From the NCBI GenBank assembly GCA_937976375.1, contig CALJRU010000035.1, positions 1 to 40,661 on the forward strand: 40,661 nucleotides of DNA, written 5' to 3'. Below, piece by piece: positions 16,134 to 23,984 of the stretch (positions are counted from its first letter, which is position 1; each line of letters starts with the position of its first letter). The translations under genes and the position numbers were made by a program. This DNA comes from an uncultured Peptococcaceae bacterium (lineage in GTDB: Bacteria; Bacillota; Peptococcia; Peptococcales; Peptococcaceae). Below the pieces are notes generated by a model. The model saw only the letters and a list, made by a program, of their open reading frames with translations. It was not told where the DNA came from and searched no databases.

Positions 16134-16748
16134 TTAGCGTGTATGCGCTTCAGTTTCGGCTTTGATAATGCTGCCGTCGGCGGCGTTGATTTCATAGTCG
16201 TATTCAGTAGTCTGGGTGGAAAAATCGACACTCCATTCGGTGCGGCCATCATCACGGTCGTACTCAACATTGACGTAAAGGACATCGGCTTCAGCAAGGC
16301 CTGCATGCTGCAGGGCGATGGATTTTGCTTCATCTGCGGTGATTTCACCGGCAGCTTGTGGACCTGTGGTGGTATTTTGCTGTTGCTGAGTGGTGTTGTT
16401 TTGCTGGGTGCTGTTGCTGGTTGTATTGCCGCTGCGTCCAGTTTCGCGGTCAACGGAGAGGATGGCACCGCTTTCTGCGTCAATTTCGTAGTCGTATTTG
16501 GTGTTGTCAGCAGAGGCGATGAATTCAATATCGTATTGGCTGCGTCCGTCATCGCGGTCGAGGTTGGTTTTGGTGAAGCTGACGTCATTTTGATTTAAGC
16601 CAGCATCTTCGAGAGCGATGTTTTGCGCTTCTGTTTCGCTGATGGCTGCACTGGCATTGCTGCCTTTGTTGGTGAAGTAGTAACCAGCGCCAATGCCGAT
16701 GATGGCAATGAGGGCGACTGCAACAATAATACCGATTATTTTTTTCAT
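16134..16748 (-). CDS. Membrane-anchored protein with two PepSY domains
   Basis: A 204-residue protein with an N-terminal membrane helix (about 4-26) and the rest outside. Two PepSY domains (about 34-100 and 132-198) are clear internal repeats: each has an A-x3-A-L-x-x-A-G-L helix, a D-R-D-D-G-R segment and a closing YDYEI-[DN]-A strand. They are joined by a low-complexity Thr/Asn/Gln linker (about 103-130). PepSY domains are linked to inhibition or regulation of secreted proteases and envelope functions. GGAGG lies 8 bases upstream. The gene is monocistronic, with a palindrome in its promoter region. Confidence 0.88.
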   Translation of the reverse strand: MKKIIGIIVAVALIAIIGIGAGYYFTNKGSNASAAISETEAQNIALEDAGLNQNDVSFTKTNLDRDDGRSQYDIEFIASADNTKYDYEIDAESGAILSVDRETGRSGNTTSNSTQQNNTTQQQQNTTTGPQAAGEITADEAKSIALQHAGLAEADVLYVNVEYDRDDGRTEWSVDFSTQTTEYDYEINAADGSIIKAETEAHTR

Positions 16749-16772
16749 GATGGGTTCCTCCTTTTATGATGG

Positions 16773-16785
16773 TAGATACTATCTA
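16773..16785. promoter_or_regulatory. Possible operator of the PepSY gene
   Basis: TAGATA and TATCTA flank a single C, making a 13-base palindrome about 25 bases upstream of the PepSY start. Regulator unknown. Confidence 0.35.
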
Positions 16786-16893
16786 TAATAATGTGAACTT
16801 GCTTTGTTAGGTTTAGTATAGCTTTTCGGTGGGAAAATGCCAATAACAAAAGGGTAAATTAAAGATAAACTTTTGTTAAACTGTTTTTCATAT

Positions 16894-16924
16894 AAAAAAA
16901 GAAGGCTTTAGAGGCCTTCTTTTA
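16894..16924 (-). terminator. Terminator of the MFS transporter gene
   Basis: On the minus strand, AAGAAGGC and GCCTTCTT with a short loop, then a run of T, 13 bases past the MFS stop. Confidence 0.85.
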
Positions 16925-16936
16925 TAGGTATGGCAA

Positions 16937-18316
16937 TTATTTTTCCCAGGATTTCTTTTCACGTTTTGGAATCTTAACCCAGGCCAGGATGAAGGTGGCC
17001 AGCATGAGCACCGCAGAGGCACCAAATGCAGCGTGGATCCCGGCAAGGGATGTGGATGACTGCGCAACAATGGTATAAACAGAAACAAAAATAGCTGTTC
17101 CGACAGAACCAGCAATCTGGCGCAGCGTGTTGAATACGGCGTTGGCGTGGGTGATGATTTCGCCCGTGAAATCGGCCATGCTCCAGGTGTTGACTGGCAT
17201 CATAACGACGTTGATGCCGAGAATACGAATGGAGTACATGACAACGAGGAACCAAGTTGAGCTTTCTTCTGTAAAGAGCAGATAGGACGCACTGCCTGCG
17301 GCCAAAAGGAATAGCCCAAGAAGAATGATTGGGCGCCCGCCTAATTTATCGAAGAGCGATCCAACAAGTGGGTTGATGGCTGCGGAAATCAGTGCCGCTG
17401 GCAGCATGATGATCGCTGCGATGAATACACTGTAGCCGTGGATGTCCTGAAGATAGATTGGTGTCAGCACACCACCAAAGAGCAAAGCAGCATAAATAGC
17501 CATCCCGATGATTAAACCAACTGTGAAGTTCTTGCTTTGGAAAGCGGAGAATCGCAGAAGCGGCACATCCAGTTTGCTCTGACGTTTTACGAAGAGGTAA
17601 ACGATGATGATGCCGAGAATCAGTGGAACATATACATGTAAGGAGGTCCAGCCGTAAGTGGATACAGAGCTGAGGCCATAGAGCATACCGCCAAAACCGA
17701 CGGTGGACATAATAACAGAAAGTTTATCCAGTGGAATGACTTCGGTTTCGCCGGTGTTTGGCATGACAAATGCACAAATCACGATATCGAGCACGATCAG
17801 TGGAACGAGACCGAGAAAGACGACGTTCCAATTGTAGGCATCAATGATGAAACCGGCAATGGAAGGCCCGATTGCAGGAGCAATACTGAAGACAAGCCCG
17901 ATCATCCCCATGGCTTTACCACGTTTGTTTGGTGGATACACCATGAGCACTGTACCGGATAACAGCGGCATCAGCACACCAAAGCCCATGGCCTGAAGAA
18001 CACGAGCAATGAGCAGCATCATGAAGGTATGTGAAAGCCCTGCTAGCAGGGTGCCAAACCCAAAGAGCGTCATTGCTGTGAGATAAAGTTGGCGGGTTTT
18101 GAAACGCGCCATGAGATAGGCGGTGCAAGGAATCATGATCCCGTTGACCAAAAGGAAGATGGTGGTCAGCCATTGACCAGCGGCTGCATCGATGTGAAGA
18201 TCACGCATGATGCTTGGCAGTGCCGGGCTGATGATGGTTTGGTTGATAGAACCAAGAAAGCTGCCGGCCATCATAAGATAGATGGCTGTTTGAACACGTT
18301 TGCTGATGTCTGCCAT
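16937..18316 (-). CDS. MFS multidrug-type exporter, DHA2 (EmrB/QacA-like)
   Basis: A 459-residue integral membrane protein with about 14 helices. The early segments IMRDLHIDAAAGQWLTTIFLL and GTLLAGLS, and the GAAIGPSIAG-like region (here SIAPAIGPSIAGF), are typical of the drug:H+ antiporter-2 family. ATG 18316 is preferred over the upstream in-frame ATG 18331, because the earlier ATG forms part of the GGAGG ribosome site. It has its own promoter and terminator. No membrane-fusion protein or local regulator is adjacent. The substrate is not predictable; lipophilic compounds or metabolites are usual. Confidence 0.9.
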   Translation of the reverse strand: MADISKRVQTAIYLMMAGSFLGSINQTIISPALPSIMRDLHIDAAAGQWLTTIFLLVNGIMIPCTAYLMARFKTRQLYLTAMTLFGFGTLLAGLSHTFMMLLIARVLQAMGFGVLMPLLSGTVLMVYPPNKRGKAMGMIGLVFSIAPAIGPSIAGFIIDAYNWNVVFLGLVPLIVLDIVICAFVMPNTGETEVIPLDKLSVIMSTVGFGGMLYGLSSVSTYGWTSLHVYVPLILGIIIVYLFVKRQSKLDVPLLRFSAFQSKNFTVGLIIGMAIYAALLFGGVLTPIYLQDIHGYSVFIAAIIMLPAALISAAINPLVGSLFDKLGGRPIILLGLFLLAAGSASYLLFTEESSTWFLVVMYSIRILGINVVMMPVNTWSMADFTGEIITHANAVFNTLRQIAGSVGTAIFVSVYTIVAQSSTSLAGIHAAFGASAVLMLATFILAWVKIPKREKKSWEK

Positions 18317-18363
18317 AAATTTAACCTCCATTTTTATTTTTTTATTCTTGGTGACAAATAAAT

Positions 18364-18392
18364 ATTATAGCATAGCATATACCGAAAACCAA
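18364..18392 (-). promoter_or_regulatory. Promoter of the MFS gene
   Basis: On the minus strand, TTGGTT (18387-18392), 17 bases, TATAAT (18364-18369). Confidence 0.7.
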
Positions 18393-18466
18393 GGAGACGC
18401 ATGTATTAAATATCTTGATGAACCCCGTTCAGATGCTGTCGTTTTGCGACTAAATTTACCTTAGAT

Positions 18467-18499
18467 AAAAAAAGATTGCCCACAGTTTGTGAGCAATCT
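18467..18499 (-). terminator. Distal terminator downstream of scfA
   Basis: GATTGC and GCAATC arms, with a TCAC/GTGG extension, followed on the minus strand by seven T. Confidence 0.85.
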
Positions 18500-18508
18500 C
18501 TTTCGCAC

Positions 18509-18540
18509 AAAAAGAAAAGACCCGCGCCACAGGCAGGTCT
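18509..18540 (-). terminator. Proximal terminator of scfA
   Basis: AGACC/GGTCT arms, 11 bases past the scfA stop, followed on the minus strand by a T-rich tail. Two terminators in tandem insulate this short gene. Confidence 0.75.
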
Positions 18541-18550
18541 CGGGATGGGA

Positions 18551-18691
18551 TTAGTGCTTGCATACTTGGTTGCCAACCGTGCAGCTGGTTTTGCAGGCAG
18601 ATTGGCAAGAGGTCTGGCATTCGCCGCAGCCGCCAGTCTTCAGGGTCTTCTGAAGCTTCTGTGCGCTGATAGTTTTGATGTGTTTAGACAT
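18551..18691 (-). CDS. scfA: SCIFF ribosomally synthesised peptide precursor
   Basis: A 46-residue peptide of the SCIFF family (six cysteines in forty-five residues). The N-terminal leader is MSKHIKTI..., and the core carries Cys22, Cys25, Cys29, Cys33, Cys37 and Cys44 in the pattern CGEC, TSC, SAC, TSC, VC. These match the near-invariant family core. In known systems a radical SAM maturase (ScfB) installs a Cys-to-Thr thioether. AAAGGGG lies 8 bases before the ATG, and a near-consensus promoter lies upstream. Unusually, no radical SAM gene is next to it: the downstream neighbour is the MFS gene and the upstream one a divergent GNAT gene. The family's cellular role is unknown. Confidence 0.95.
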   Translation of the reverse strand: MSKHIKTISAQKLQKTLKTGGCGECQTSCQSACKTSCTVGNQVCKH

Positions 18692-18726
18692 TTCCAATAC
18701 CCCTTTCAGCATAGATTTACTCTTAT

Positions 18727-18755
18727 ATTATAGCACGCCGGTGGAGTTGTGACAA
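18727..18755 (-). promoter_or_regulatory. Promoter of scfA
   Basis: On the minus strand, TTGTCA (18750-18755), 17 bases, TATAAT (18727-18732). Confidence 0.88.
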
Positions 18756-18817
18756 GATGGGAGGCGGTATGAAATATTGTTGTGGTGGGTGAGAAGGTTT
18801 ATGGTAGGCGGTGAGCA

Positions 18818-18846
18818 TGGATTATTCCTGTGCAGTATGGTACAAT
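18818..18846 (+). promoter_or_regulatory. Promoter of the GNAT gene
   Basis: TGGATT (18818-18823), 17 bases, TACAAT (18841-18846) with an ATGGTACAAT extended -10. It lies inside the apparent 5' open frame, which supports the later start codon. Confidence 0.55.
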
Positions 18847-18879
18847 GCAGATAACGACCACGGTCAGGGGGATAATGCC

Positions 18880-19446
18880 ATGGCTTTTTTAAAAAATCTG
18901 CTGCATCCATTGCAGGCACAGGATACAACGCATTTAACGGATGGCGAAATTCAGCTTTTGATTCGTCAGTATCATTGGGGGTCACCGTATGTTGGCGGTC
19001 TGCCAAGCTATTTCTTTAAAATCGTTGATGCGTCGGAGCTGCGCAAGGAATTGGGCCATTGTGATTTGCGTGTAGGCACTCATTCAGAGATTGCCTATTC
19101 GGGCAACATCGGTTATCGTGTGTATCGGCCGCACCGCGGGCACCATTATGCGCTCAAGGCGTCGCGTTTGATGCTGCATTTCGCTTATGAATTGGGCATG
19201 GAGGAATGTCTGATCACGTGCAATCCGGACAATGCAGCCAGCAGACGCACATTGGAAGAATTGGGCGGGGAGCTGGTGGCGACGGTGGATGTACCACCGG
19301 ATAGTGCTTGCTATAAAGCAGGCGATCGGATAAAATGCCAGTTTTTGTTTAAGACGGCAGATTACTTCGATCCAGCACGCCATAATCCAGATATAAAGCC
19401 GATGTTTGTAGATGGTGAGCCGATAGATCCTTCATGTGGACATTGA
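18880..19446 (+). CDS. GNAT family N-acetyltransferase
   Basis: A 188-residue acetyltransferase of the GNAT superfamily. The acetyl-CoA binding region includes IGYRVYRPHRGHHYA (about 87-101), a short variant of the R/Q-x2-G-x-G/A loop. The C-terminal fold follows with ITCNPDNAASRRTLEELGG (about 130-150). ATG 18880 is preferred, because AGGGGG lies 8 bases upstream and a promoter lies between it and the earlier in-frame start (18811). The acceptor substrate is unknown. The stop overlaps the -35 box of the ABC exporter promoter. Confidence 0.85.
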   Translation: MAFLKNLLHPLQAQDTTHLTDGEIQLLIRQYHWGSPYVGGLPSYFFKIVDASELRKELGHCDLRVGTHSEIAYSGNIGYRVYRPHRGHHYALKASRLMLHFAYELGMEECLITCNPDNAASRRTLEELGGELVATVDVPPDSACYKAGDRIKCQFLFKTADYFDPARHNPDIKPMFVDGEPIDPSCGH

Positions 19447-19471
19447 CAAGTGTGTGTCGATTGTCTATAAT
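19443..19471 (+). promoter_or_regulatory. Consensus promoter of the ABC exporter operon
   Basis: TTGACA (19443-19448), exactly 17 bases, TATAAT (19466-19471): a full sigma-A consensus. It overlaps the end of the GNAT gene and lies upstream of a leader terminator. Confidence 0.92.
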
Positions 19472-19484
19472 AACTCTGTTACAG

Positions 19485-19550
19485 ATGACAATTAAAGAGA
19501 ACGGCTTCTTTCGAGAAGTCGTTTTCTTTTTTCGCGTTTTTCGCGTATAG
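19485..19550 (+). CDS. Possible 21-residue leader peptide
   Basis: An open frame starts just after the predicted transcript start and runs through the leader hairpin. It is rich in Phe and Val (FF, VVFFF, RVFRV) and ends at TAG 19548-19550. No ribosome site precedes it, since the transcript would begin only about 7 bases upstream. It may be chance in T-rich sequence. If translated, ribosome movement would disrupt the terminator hairpin, as in known attenuated drug-ABC operons. Confidence 0.25.
   Translation: MTIKENGFFREVVFFFRVFRV
19500..19533 (+). terminator. Leader terminator (attenuator) of the ABC exporter
   Basis: AACGGCTTCT, a TTCG tetraloop and AGAAGTCGTT, then TTCTTTTTT, starting about 22 bases into the transcript of the consensus promoter. 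It would also end the GNAT transcript. No second good promoter is visible before the ABC gene, so read-through must be allowed or controlled. Confidence 0.85.
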
Positions 19551-19583
19551 ATTTAAGATTATTAAAGAAAGGAAAGATATTTC

Positions 19584-21332
19584 ATGATCAGAACGATCCT
19601 TGGCAGTGTCCGGGAATACAAAAAGGCAACGTTCCAAACGATCTTTTGTGCTGGCATTGAGTCGGTATTTGAGATTGTCATTCCGTTTTGGATGAGTTTT
19701 CTCATTGACCGAGGCATTGAGGCAGGCGATATGCGGCAGGTGGCACTGTTTGGCGGCTTACTGCTCCTCTTTGCAGCGCTTCAGTGCAGCAGCGGTGTGG
19801 CTGCTGCTTATCGTGGTTCTTATGCGTCGGCTGGATTTTCGGCGAATTTGCGTGAAGACATGTTTGCCCGTGTACAGACCTTTTCATTTGCCAACATTGA
19901 CAAGTTTTCAACATCTTCGATTGTTACACGTCTGACAACAGACATTACTTATGTACGCAATGCTTACAACATGATGATTCGTATGGCGGTGCGTTCGCCA
20001 ATGATGATGATTTTTGCGGTTGTGGCAGCATTTAAGATCAATCGCGATGTTTCTATGATTTTTTTGGCTGTGCTGCCGGTGCTGGCGATTGCACTGGGAC
20101 TCATCATATATTTTTCATTTCCGCTGTTCAGCAAAATCTTTACGAACTATGACAAGCTCAACAATGTGGTGCAGGAAGATGTACGCGGCATTCGTGTGGT
20201 CAAGTCGTTCAACCAGGAAGCTTATGAAATCCACAAGTTTAATGTGGTGAGTGCGGTGATTCGTAAAATCTATACGCGCGCAGAATGTATCATCGCTTTG
20301 AATGGACCGGCCATGCAGATCAGCATGTATACCTGTATGATGCTTATCAGCTGGTTTGGCGCTCGTGCGATTATCGCCAGCGGCAACGACGCGGCTCTAG
20401 GCCTGACCACTGGCGCATTGACAGCGCTCTTTACTTATGCCATTCAGATTCTTATGAGCATGATGATGCTGTCGATGGTTTTTGTAATGATCTTGATTTC
20501 CAGTGCGCCTATTCGCCGCATTTCAGAAATCTTGAGTGAAGAAAGCACCATCAAGGATCCTGAAAATCCAGTGATGCAGGTGCGTGATGGTGAGGTGTGC
20601 TTTGAACACGTCAATTTCCATTATCGCAATGAAAGCGACAAAGAAGTGCTTTCTGATATTTGCTTGCGTTTCCCAAGCGGCAGCACCATTGGTATTCTTG
20701 GCGCTACAGGTTCTTCGAAAAGTTCGCTGGTGCAGTTGATTCCGCGCCTTTATGATGCCACCGGTGGGCGTGTGCTGGTTGGCGGTGTGGATGTACGCGA
20801 CTATGATCTGGATGTGCTGCGTGGCGAAGTGGCGATGGTGCTGCAGAAAAACGAGCTTTTTTCAGGCACCATCGCGGACAATCTGCGTTGGGGCAACGAG
20901 AATGCCAGTGATGAAGAACTGCGTCATGTTTGCCATCTTGCATGCGCTGATGAATTCATCGATCAAATGCCTGATGGCTATGATACGCACATCGATCAAG
21001 GCGGGTCTAATGTATCTGGCGGTCAAAAGCAGCGCCTGTGCATCGCGCGAGCCTTGCTTAAACAGCCTAAGATTCTTATTTTAGACGACTCGACCAGTGC
21101 CGTGGATACGCGTACCGATGCTTTGATCCAGCAAGGGTTGAAAGAATACATTCCAAGTACGACAAAGATCATCATTGCGCAGCGTGTATCCTCGCTGGCG
21201 CATGCCGATCAGATTGTCGTCTTGGATGACGGGCGTGTCAATGCCACCGGCACCCATGATGAATTGCTAAAAACCTGCGATATTTATCGCGATGTGTACG
21301 AATCTCAGCAGAAAGGAGCGTTGGAAGAATGA
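19584..21332 (+). CDS. ABC exporter half, degenerate ATPase site
   Basis: A 582-residue fused membrane/ATPase half-transporter: six transmembrane helices (about 1-310), then a nucleotide-binding domain. Walker A is GATGSSKS (about 372), with Ser in place of the usual second-last Gly. The signature VSGGQ is canonical. Walker B reads ILDDSTSAVD (about 497), so Asp replaces the catalytic Glu, and the switch His is Gln (IIAQRVSS, about 531). These changes mark the degenerate partner of heterodimeric exporters such as TM287/288 or LmrCD. The stop overlaps the next gene by 4 bases (ATGA). GGAAAG precedes the ATG. Drug or lipid export is likely. Confidence 0.93.
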   Translation: MIRTILGSVREYKKATFQTIFCAGIESVFEIVIPFWMSFLIDRGIEAGDMRQVALFGGLLLLFAALQCSSGVAAAYRGSYASAGFSANLREDMFARVQTFSFANIDKFSTSSIVTRLTTDITYVRNAYNMMIRMAVRSPMMMIFAVVAAFKINRDVSMIFLAVLPVLAIALGLIIYFSFPLFSKIFTNYDKLNNVVQEDVRGIRVVKSFNQEAYEIHKFNVVSAVIRKIYTRAECIIALNGPAMQISMYTCMMLISWFGARAIIASGNDAALGLTTGALTALFTYAIQILMSMMMLSMVFVMILISSAPIRRISEILSEESTIKDPENPVMQVRDGEVCFEHVNFHYRNESDKEVLSDICLRFPSGSTIGILGATGSSKSSLVQLIPRLYDATGGRVLVGGVDVRDYDLDVLRGEVAMVLQKNELFSGTIADNLRWGNENASDEELRHVCHLACADEFIDQMPDGYDTHIDQGGSNVSGGQKQRLCIARALLKQPKILILDDSTSAVDTRTDALIQQGLKEYIPSTTKIIIAQRVSSLAHADQIVVLDDGRVNATGTHDELLKTCDIYRDVYESQQKGALEE

Positions 21333-23251
21333 GTCCAAGACCAGGTCGTCAAATGGTATCGCGTGCGGCGCTGCGCACCTTTGATAAAACCACGTTAAAG
21401 CGCCTGCTCAATTATTTCGGTACGTATAAAATTCTCTTGCTCCTCGTAGTGGCTTTCGTTTTGGTGAGTGCTGTCGCTTCAGCAGCGTCATCGCTCTTTT
21501 TGCGGACCCTTATTGACAACTACATTACACCTTTGATTGGCACAAGCAATCCTGACATGAGCGGACTGCTCCACGCTATTTTTCGCATGTGTCTGCTGCT
21601 TGGCTGTGGTGTTTGCGCCACCTTGGCTTATAGCTGGATCATGGCATTTGTGGCCCAGCGCACCATGGAGCGCATGCGCGATGACATGTTCGCCAAGATG
21701 CAGCGACTGCCAATCCGTTACTTTGATGGGCACGAGTATGGTGACATCATGAGTTTGTACACCAATGACGTGGACACACTGCGTCAAATGATGAGCCAGA
21801 CTTTTACAGCAGCAGTGAGCTCATTTTTTACGCTGATCACGGTCTTTTTCTCCATGCTCACCATCAGTGTGTGGCTGTCGCTGCTCATGGTCGTTGGCAT
21901 TTTCTGCGTCATCAAGATCGCGCAAGTTATTACTGGCGTATCCGGTCCGTACTTTATGCAGCAGCAGACCACCTTGGCAGCGTTGGATGGTTATGTGGAA
22001 GAAATCATTAACGGTGAAAAAGTGGTCAAAGTTTTTGGCTATGAAAGCAAAGCCAAAGAAGAAATGAAAAAACGCAACAAAGCCTGGGAAGAAGCGGCTT
22101 ATCTTTCCAATGGTCATGCTATGGCCATGATGCCAATCATGAATGGCTTCGGCTATCTGCAATACATTGTTGTTGCGCTTATTGGCGCAGCCATGGCCAT
22201 CAGCGGCGCCATGAATATCAGTCTGACAGGCAGCGGCGTTATGACCGTCGGCATGATCGCCAGCTTCCTGACACTGGCGCGTAACTTCACCATGCCTGTA
22301 ACGCAGATTTCCAGTCAGCTCAATGCCATCATCACAGCCCTGGCGGGTGCTGCTCGTATTTTTGCCCTCATGGATGAAGCCGATGAAGTCGACGATGGTC
22401 ATGTTGGGCTCGTCAATGTGACAGAAAATGCCGACGGCACCCTGACCGAGAGTGACAAACACACCGGACTTTGGGCGTGGAAACGTGTCGTAGACGGCAA
22501 AACCGAATACCGTCGCCTGCGTGGCGATGTGGTCATGGAACACGTCAACTTTGGCTACACGCCAAAGAAACAGATTCTCCATGACATTAGTCTCTATGCC
22601 AAACCAGGTCAGAAAGTGGCTTTTGTTGGTGCAACCGGGGCAGGGAAAACCACCATCACCAACCTGATCAATCGCTTTTATGACATCGATGACGGCACCA
22701 TCCTCTACGATGGCATCGACATCAAAAAAATCCGCAAGTTTGATCTGCGACGCTCCTTGGGCATCGTGCTCCAGGATGTCAACTTGTTCAGTGACACTGT
22801 CATGGAAAACATTCGCTATGGCAACCCGCAAGCCAGCGACGAAGAATGCATCGCTGCGGCAAAACTCGCCAACGCCGATGGTTTCATCCGCATGCTGCCG
22901 CAAGGCTATGACACCGTCCTCACTGGCGACGGCGCAGGTCTTTCGCAAGGCCAGCGGCAGCTGCTCTCCATCGCTCGTGCCGCTGTCAGCGATCCGCCGG
23001 TGATGATCCTTGACGAAGCCACCTCCTCCATCGATACCCGCACCGAAGCCCTCGTGCAGCGCGGCATGGATGCCCTCATGGAAGGTCGTACCGTCTTCGT
23101 CATCGCCCATCGCCTCTCCACCATTCAAAACGCTGACGTTGTCATGGTCCTTGACCACGGCCGCATCATCGAACGCGGCAACCATGACCAACTCATGGCC
23201 GAACACGGCACCTACTATCAACTTTACACCGGTGCCTTTGAATTGGAATAA
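21329..23251 (+). CDS. ABC exporter half, catalytic partner
   Basis: A 640-residue fused half-transporter with six membrane helices in residues 30-350. An insertion of about 35 residues (WAWKRVVDGKTEYRRL region, near 390) precedes the nucleotide-binding domain. Walker A is GATGAGKT (about 435), Walker B is MILDEATSS with the catalytic Glu, and the switch His is in IAHRLST. Its signature is LSQGQ, with Gln replacing the second Gly. Paired with the previous protein this gives one competent ATP site (this Walker B plus the partner's VSGGQ) and one degenerate site. The gene starts within the previous stop, so the two are co-translated. Confidence 0.93.
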   Translation: MSPRPGRQMVSRAALRTFDKTTLKRLLNYFGTYKILLLLVVAFVLVSAVASAASSLFLRTLIDNYITPLIGTSNPDMSGLLHAIFRMCLLLGCGVCATLAYSWIMAFVAQRTMERMRDDMFAKMQRLPIRYFDGHEYGDIMSLYTNDVDTLRQMMSQTFTAAVSSFFTLITVFFSMLTISVWLSLLMVVGIFCVIKIAQVITGVSGPYFMQQQTTLAALDGYVEEIINGEKVVKVFGYESKAKEEMKKRNKAWEEAAYLSNGHAMAMMPIMNGFGYLQYIVVALIGAAMAISGAMNISLTGSGVMTVGMIASFLTLARNFTMPVTQISSQLNAIITALAGAARIFALMDEADEVDDGHVGLVNVTENADGTLTESDKHTGLWAWKRVVDGKTEYRRLRGDVVMEHVNFGYTPKKQILHDISLYAKPGQKVAFVGATGAGKTTITNLINRFYDIDDGTILYDGIDIKKIRKFDLRRSLGIVLQDVNLFSDTVMENIRYGNPQASDEECIAAAKLANADGFIRMLPQGYDTVLTGDGAGLSQGQRQLLSIARAAVSDPPVMILDEATSSIDTRTEALVQRGMDALMEGRTVFVIAHRLSTIQNADVVMVLDHGRIIERGNHDQLMAEHGTYYQLYTGAFELE

Positions 23252-23265
23252 AATAGTGTAGAATG

Positions 23266-23300
23266 AAAGCCCCTCGATCAATTCTGGTCGAGGGGCTTTT
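23266..23300. terminator. Terminator between ABC exporter and channel genes
   Basis: AAGCCCCTCGA and its complement around a 10-base loop, then TTTT. It also carries an A-rich left flank, so it can serve the convergent channel gene. Confidence 0.88.
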
Positions 23301-23302
23301 GC

Positions 23303-23716
23303 TTACTTATGTTCTTTGATTTTTTGTGAAAGTGTGGCAAGTTCTTCGGGGCTGAGTTCTTGGAGGTGTTCCAATTTGTCTAAAAAGAGGGTCACGGTTT
23401 CTTGCTCGCGGCGGTGGATGACTTCCAGGTAGTAGCTTACGACGACGCCTGAGATGACGGCGACGGTCATGATTTCAGCAATGGCGATGTAGGCCGTCAG
23501 CAGGCGGCCCCAGAGGGTGGTTACGGTGATATCGCCGAAACCGATGGTGCTGCAGGAAACGAAGGTGTACCATAGGCCGTCGCTAAAACTGTGAATGTCA
23601 GGTTCGATTAAGGTGATGAGCAGAGCGACGATAAAGAAATTGATTACAAAAGAATATACAATCTTATCTGCAGCGCTGCGTTTGATCACGGTCCATAACA
23701 ATCGCCATTTTTTCAT
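23303..23716 (-). CDS. Two-TM potassium-channel-like protein
   Basis: A 137-residue membrane protein with the two-helix potassium channel plan: helix 1 (about 19-37), a pore loop with selectivity-filter motif TIGFGD (57-62; commonly TVGYGD), and helix 2 (about 67-93). A short charged cytoplasmic tail follows, with no ligand-binding RCK domain. ATG 23716 is chosen because AAGGACA precedes it by 5 bases; an upstream in-frame ATG (23788) lacks a site. It would form a simple tetrameric potassium channel. The stop is close to the shared terminator. Confidence 0.85.
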   Translation of the reverse strand: MKKWRLLWTVIKRSAADKIVYSFVINFFIVALLITLIEPDIHSFSDGLWYTFVSCSTIGFGDITVTTLWGRLLTAYIAIAEIMTVAVISGVVVSYYLEVIHRREQETVTLFLDKLEHLQELSPEELATLSQKIKEHK

Positions 23717-23984
23717 AAGGTGTCCTTTCTTATCTTGTGTGCTCGGGAATATGTTATTGATTATAGCGCGGAATGGATGCGTGGACAATATATTGGGAAA
23801 AATTTGCTGTTGATGTACTGTGACAAAAGATGGTGTGGGCTATATTTATTGGCGTCGTATTGCATTCTCTTATTTTATCCGAAAAGGGTCTTGTGGTATG
23901 CTACTATATAAGAAATTGGTTTGCATAACATCAAGTATCGTTCTCAATGCTTTAGCGGTTATGCAGAAAATAGGGGATACATTT

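Noticed and set aside
18811..18879. Earlier in-frame start for the GNAT gene
   Set aside because: The extra 23 codons overlap a promoter, while AGGGGG lies directly before ATG 18880.
21821..23281. A long antisense open frame (486 codons) opposite the second ABC exporter gene
   Set aside because: It mirrors the codon pattern of the well-supported ABC gene, has no family features, and no ribosome site or promoter of its own.
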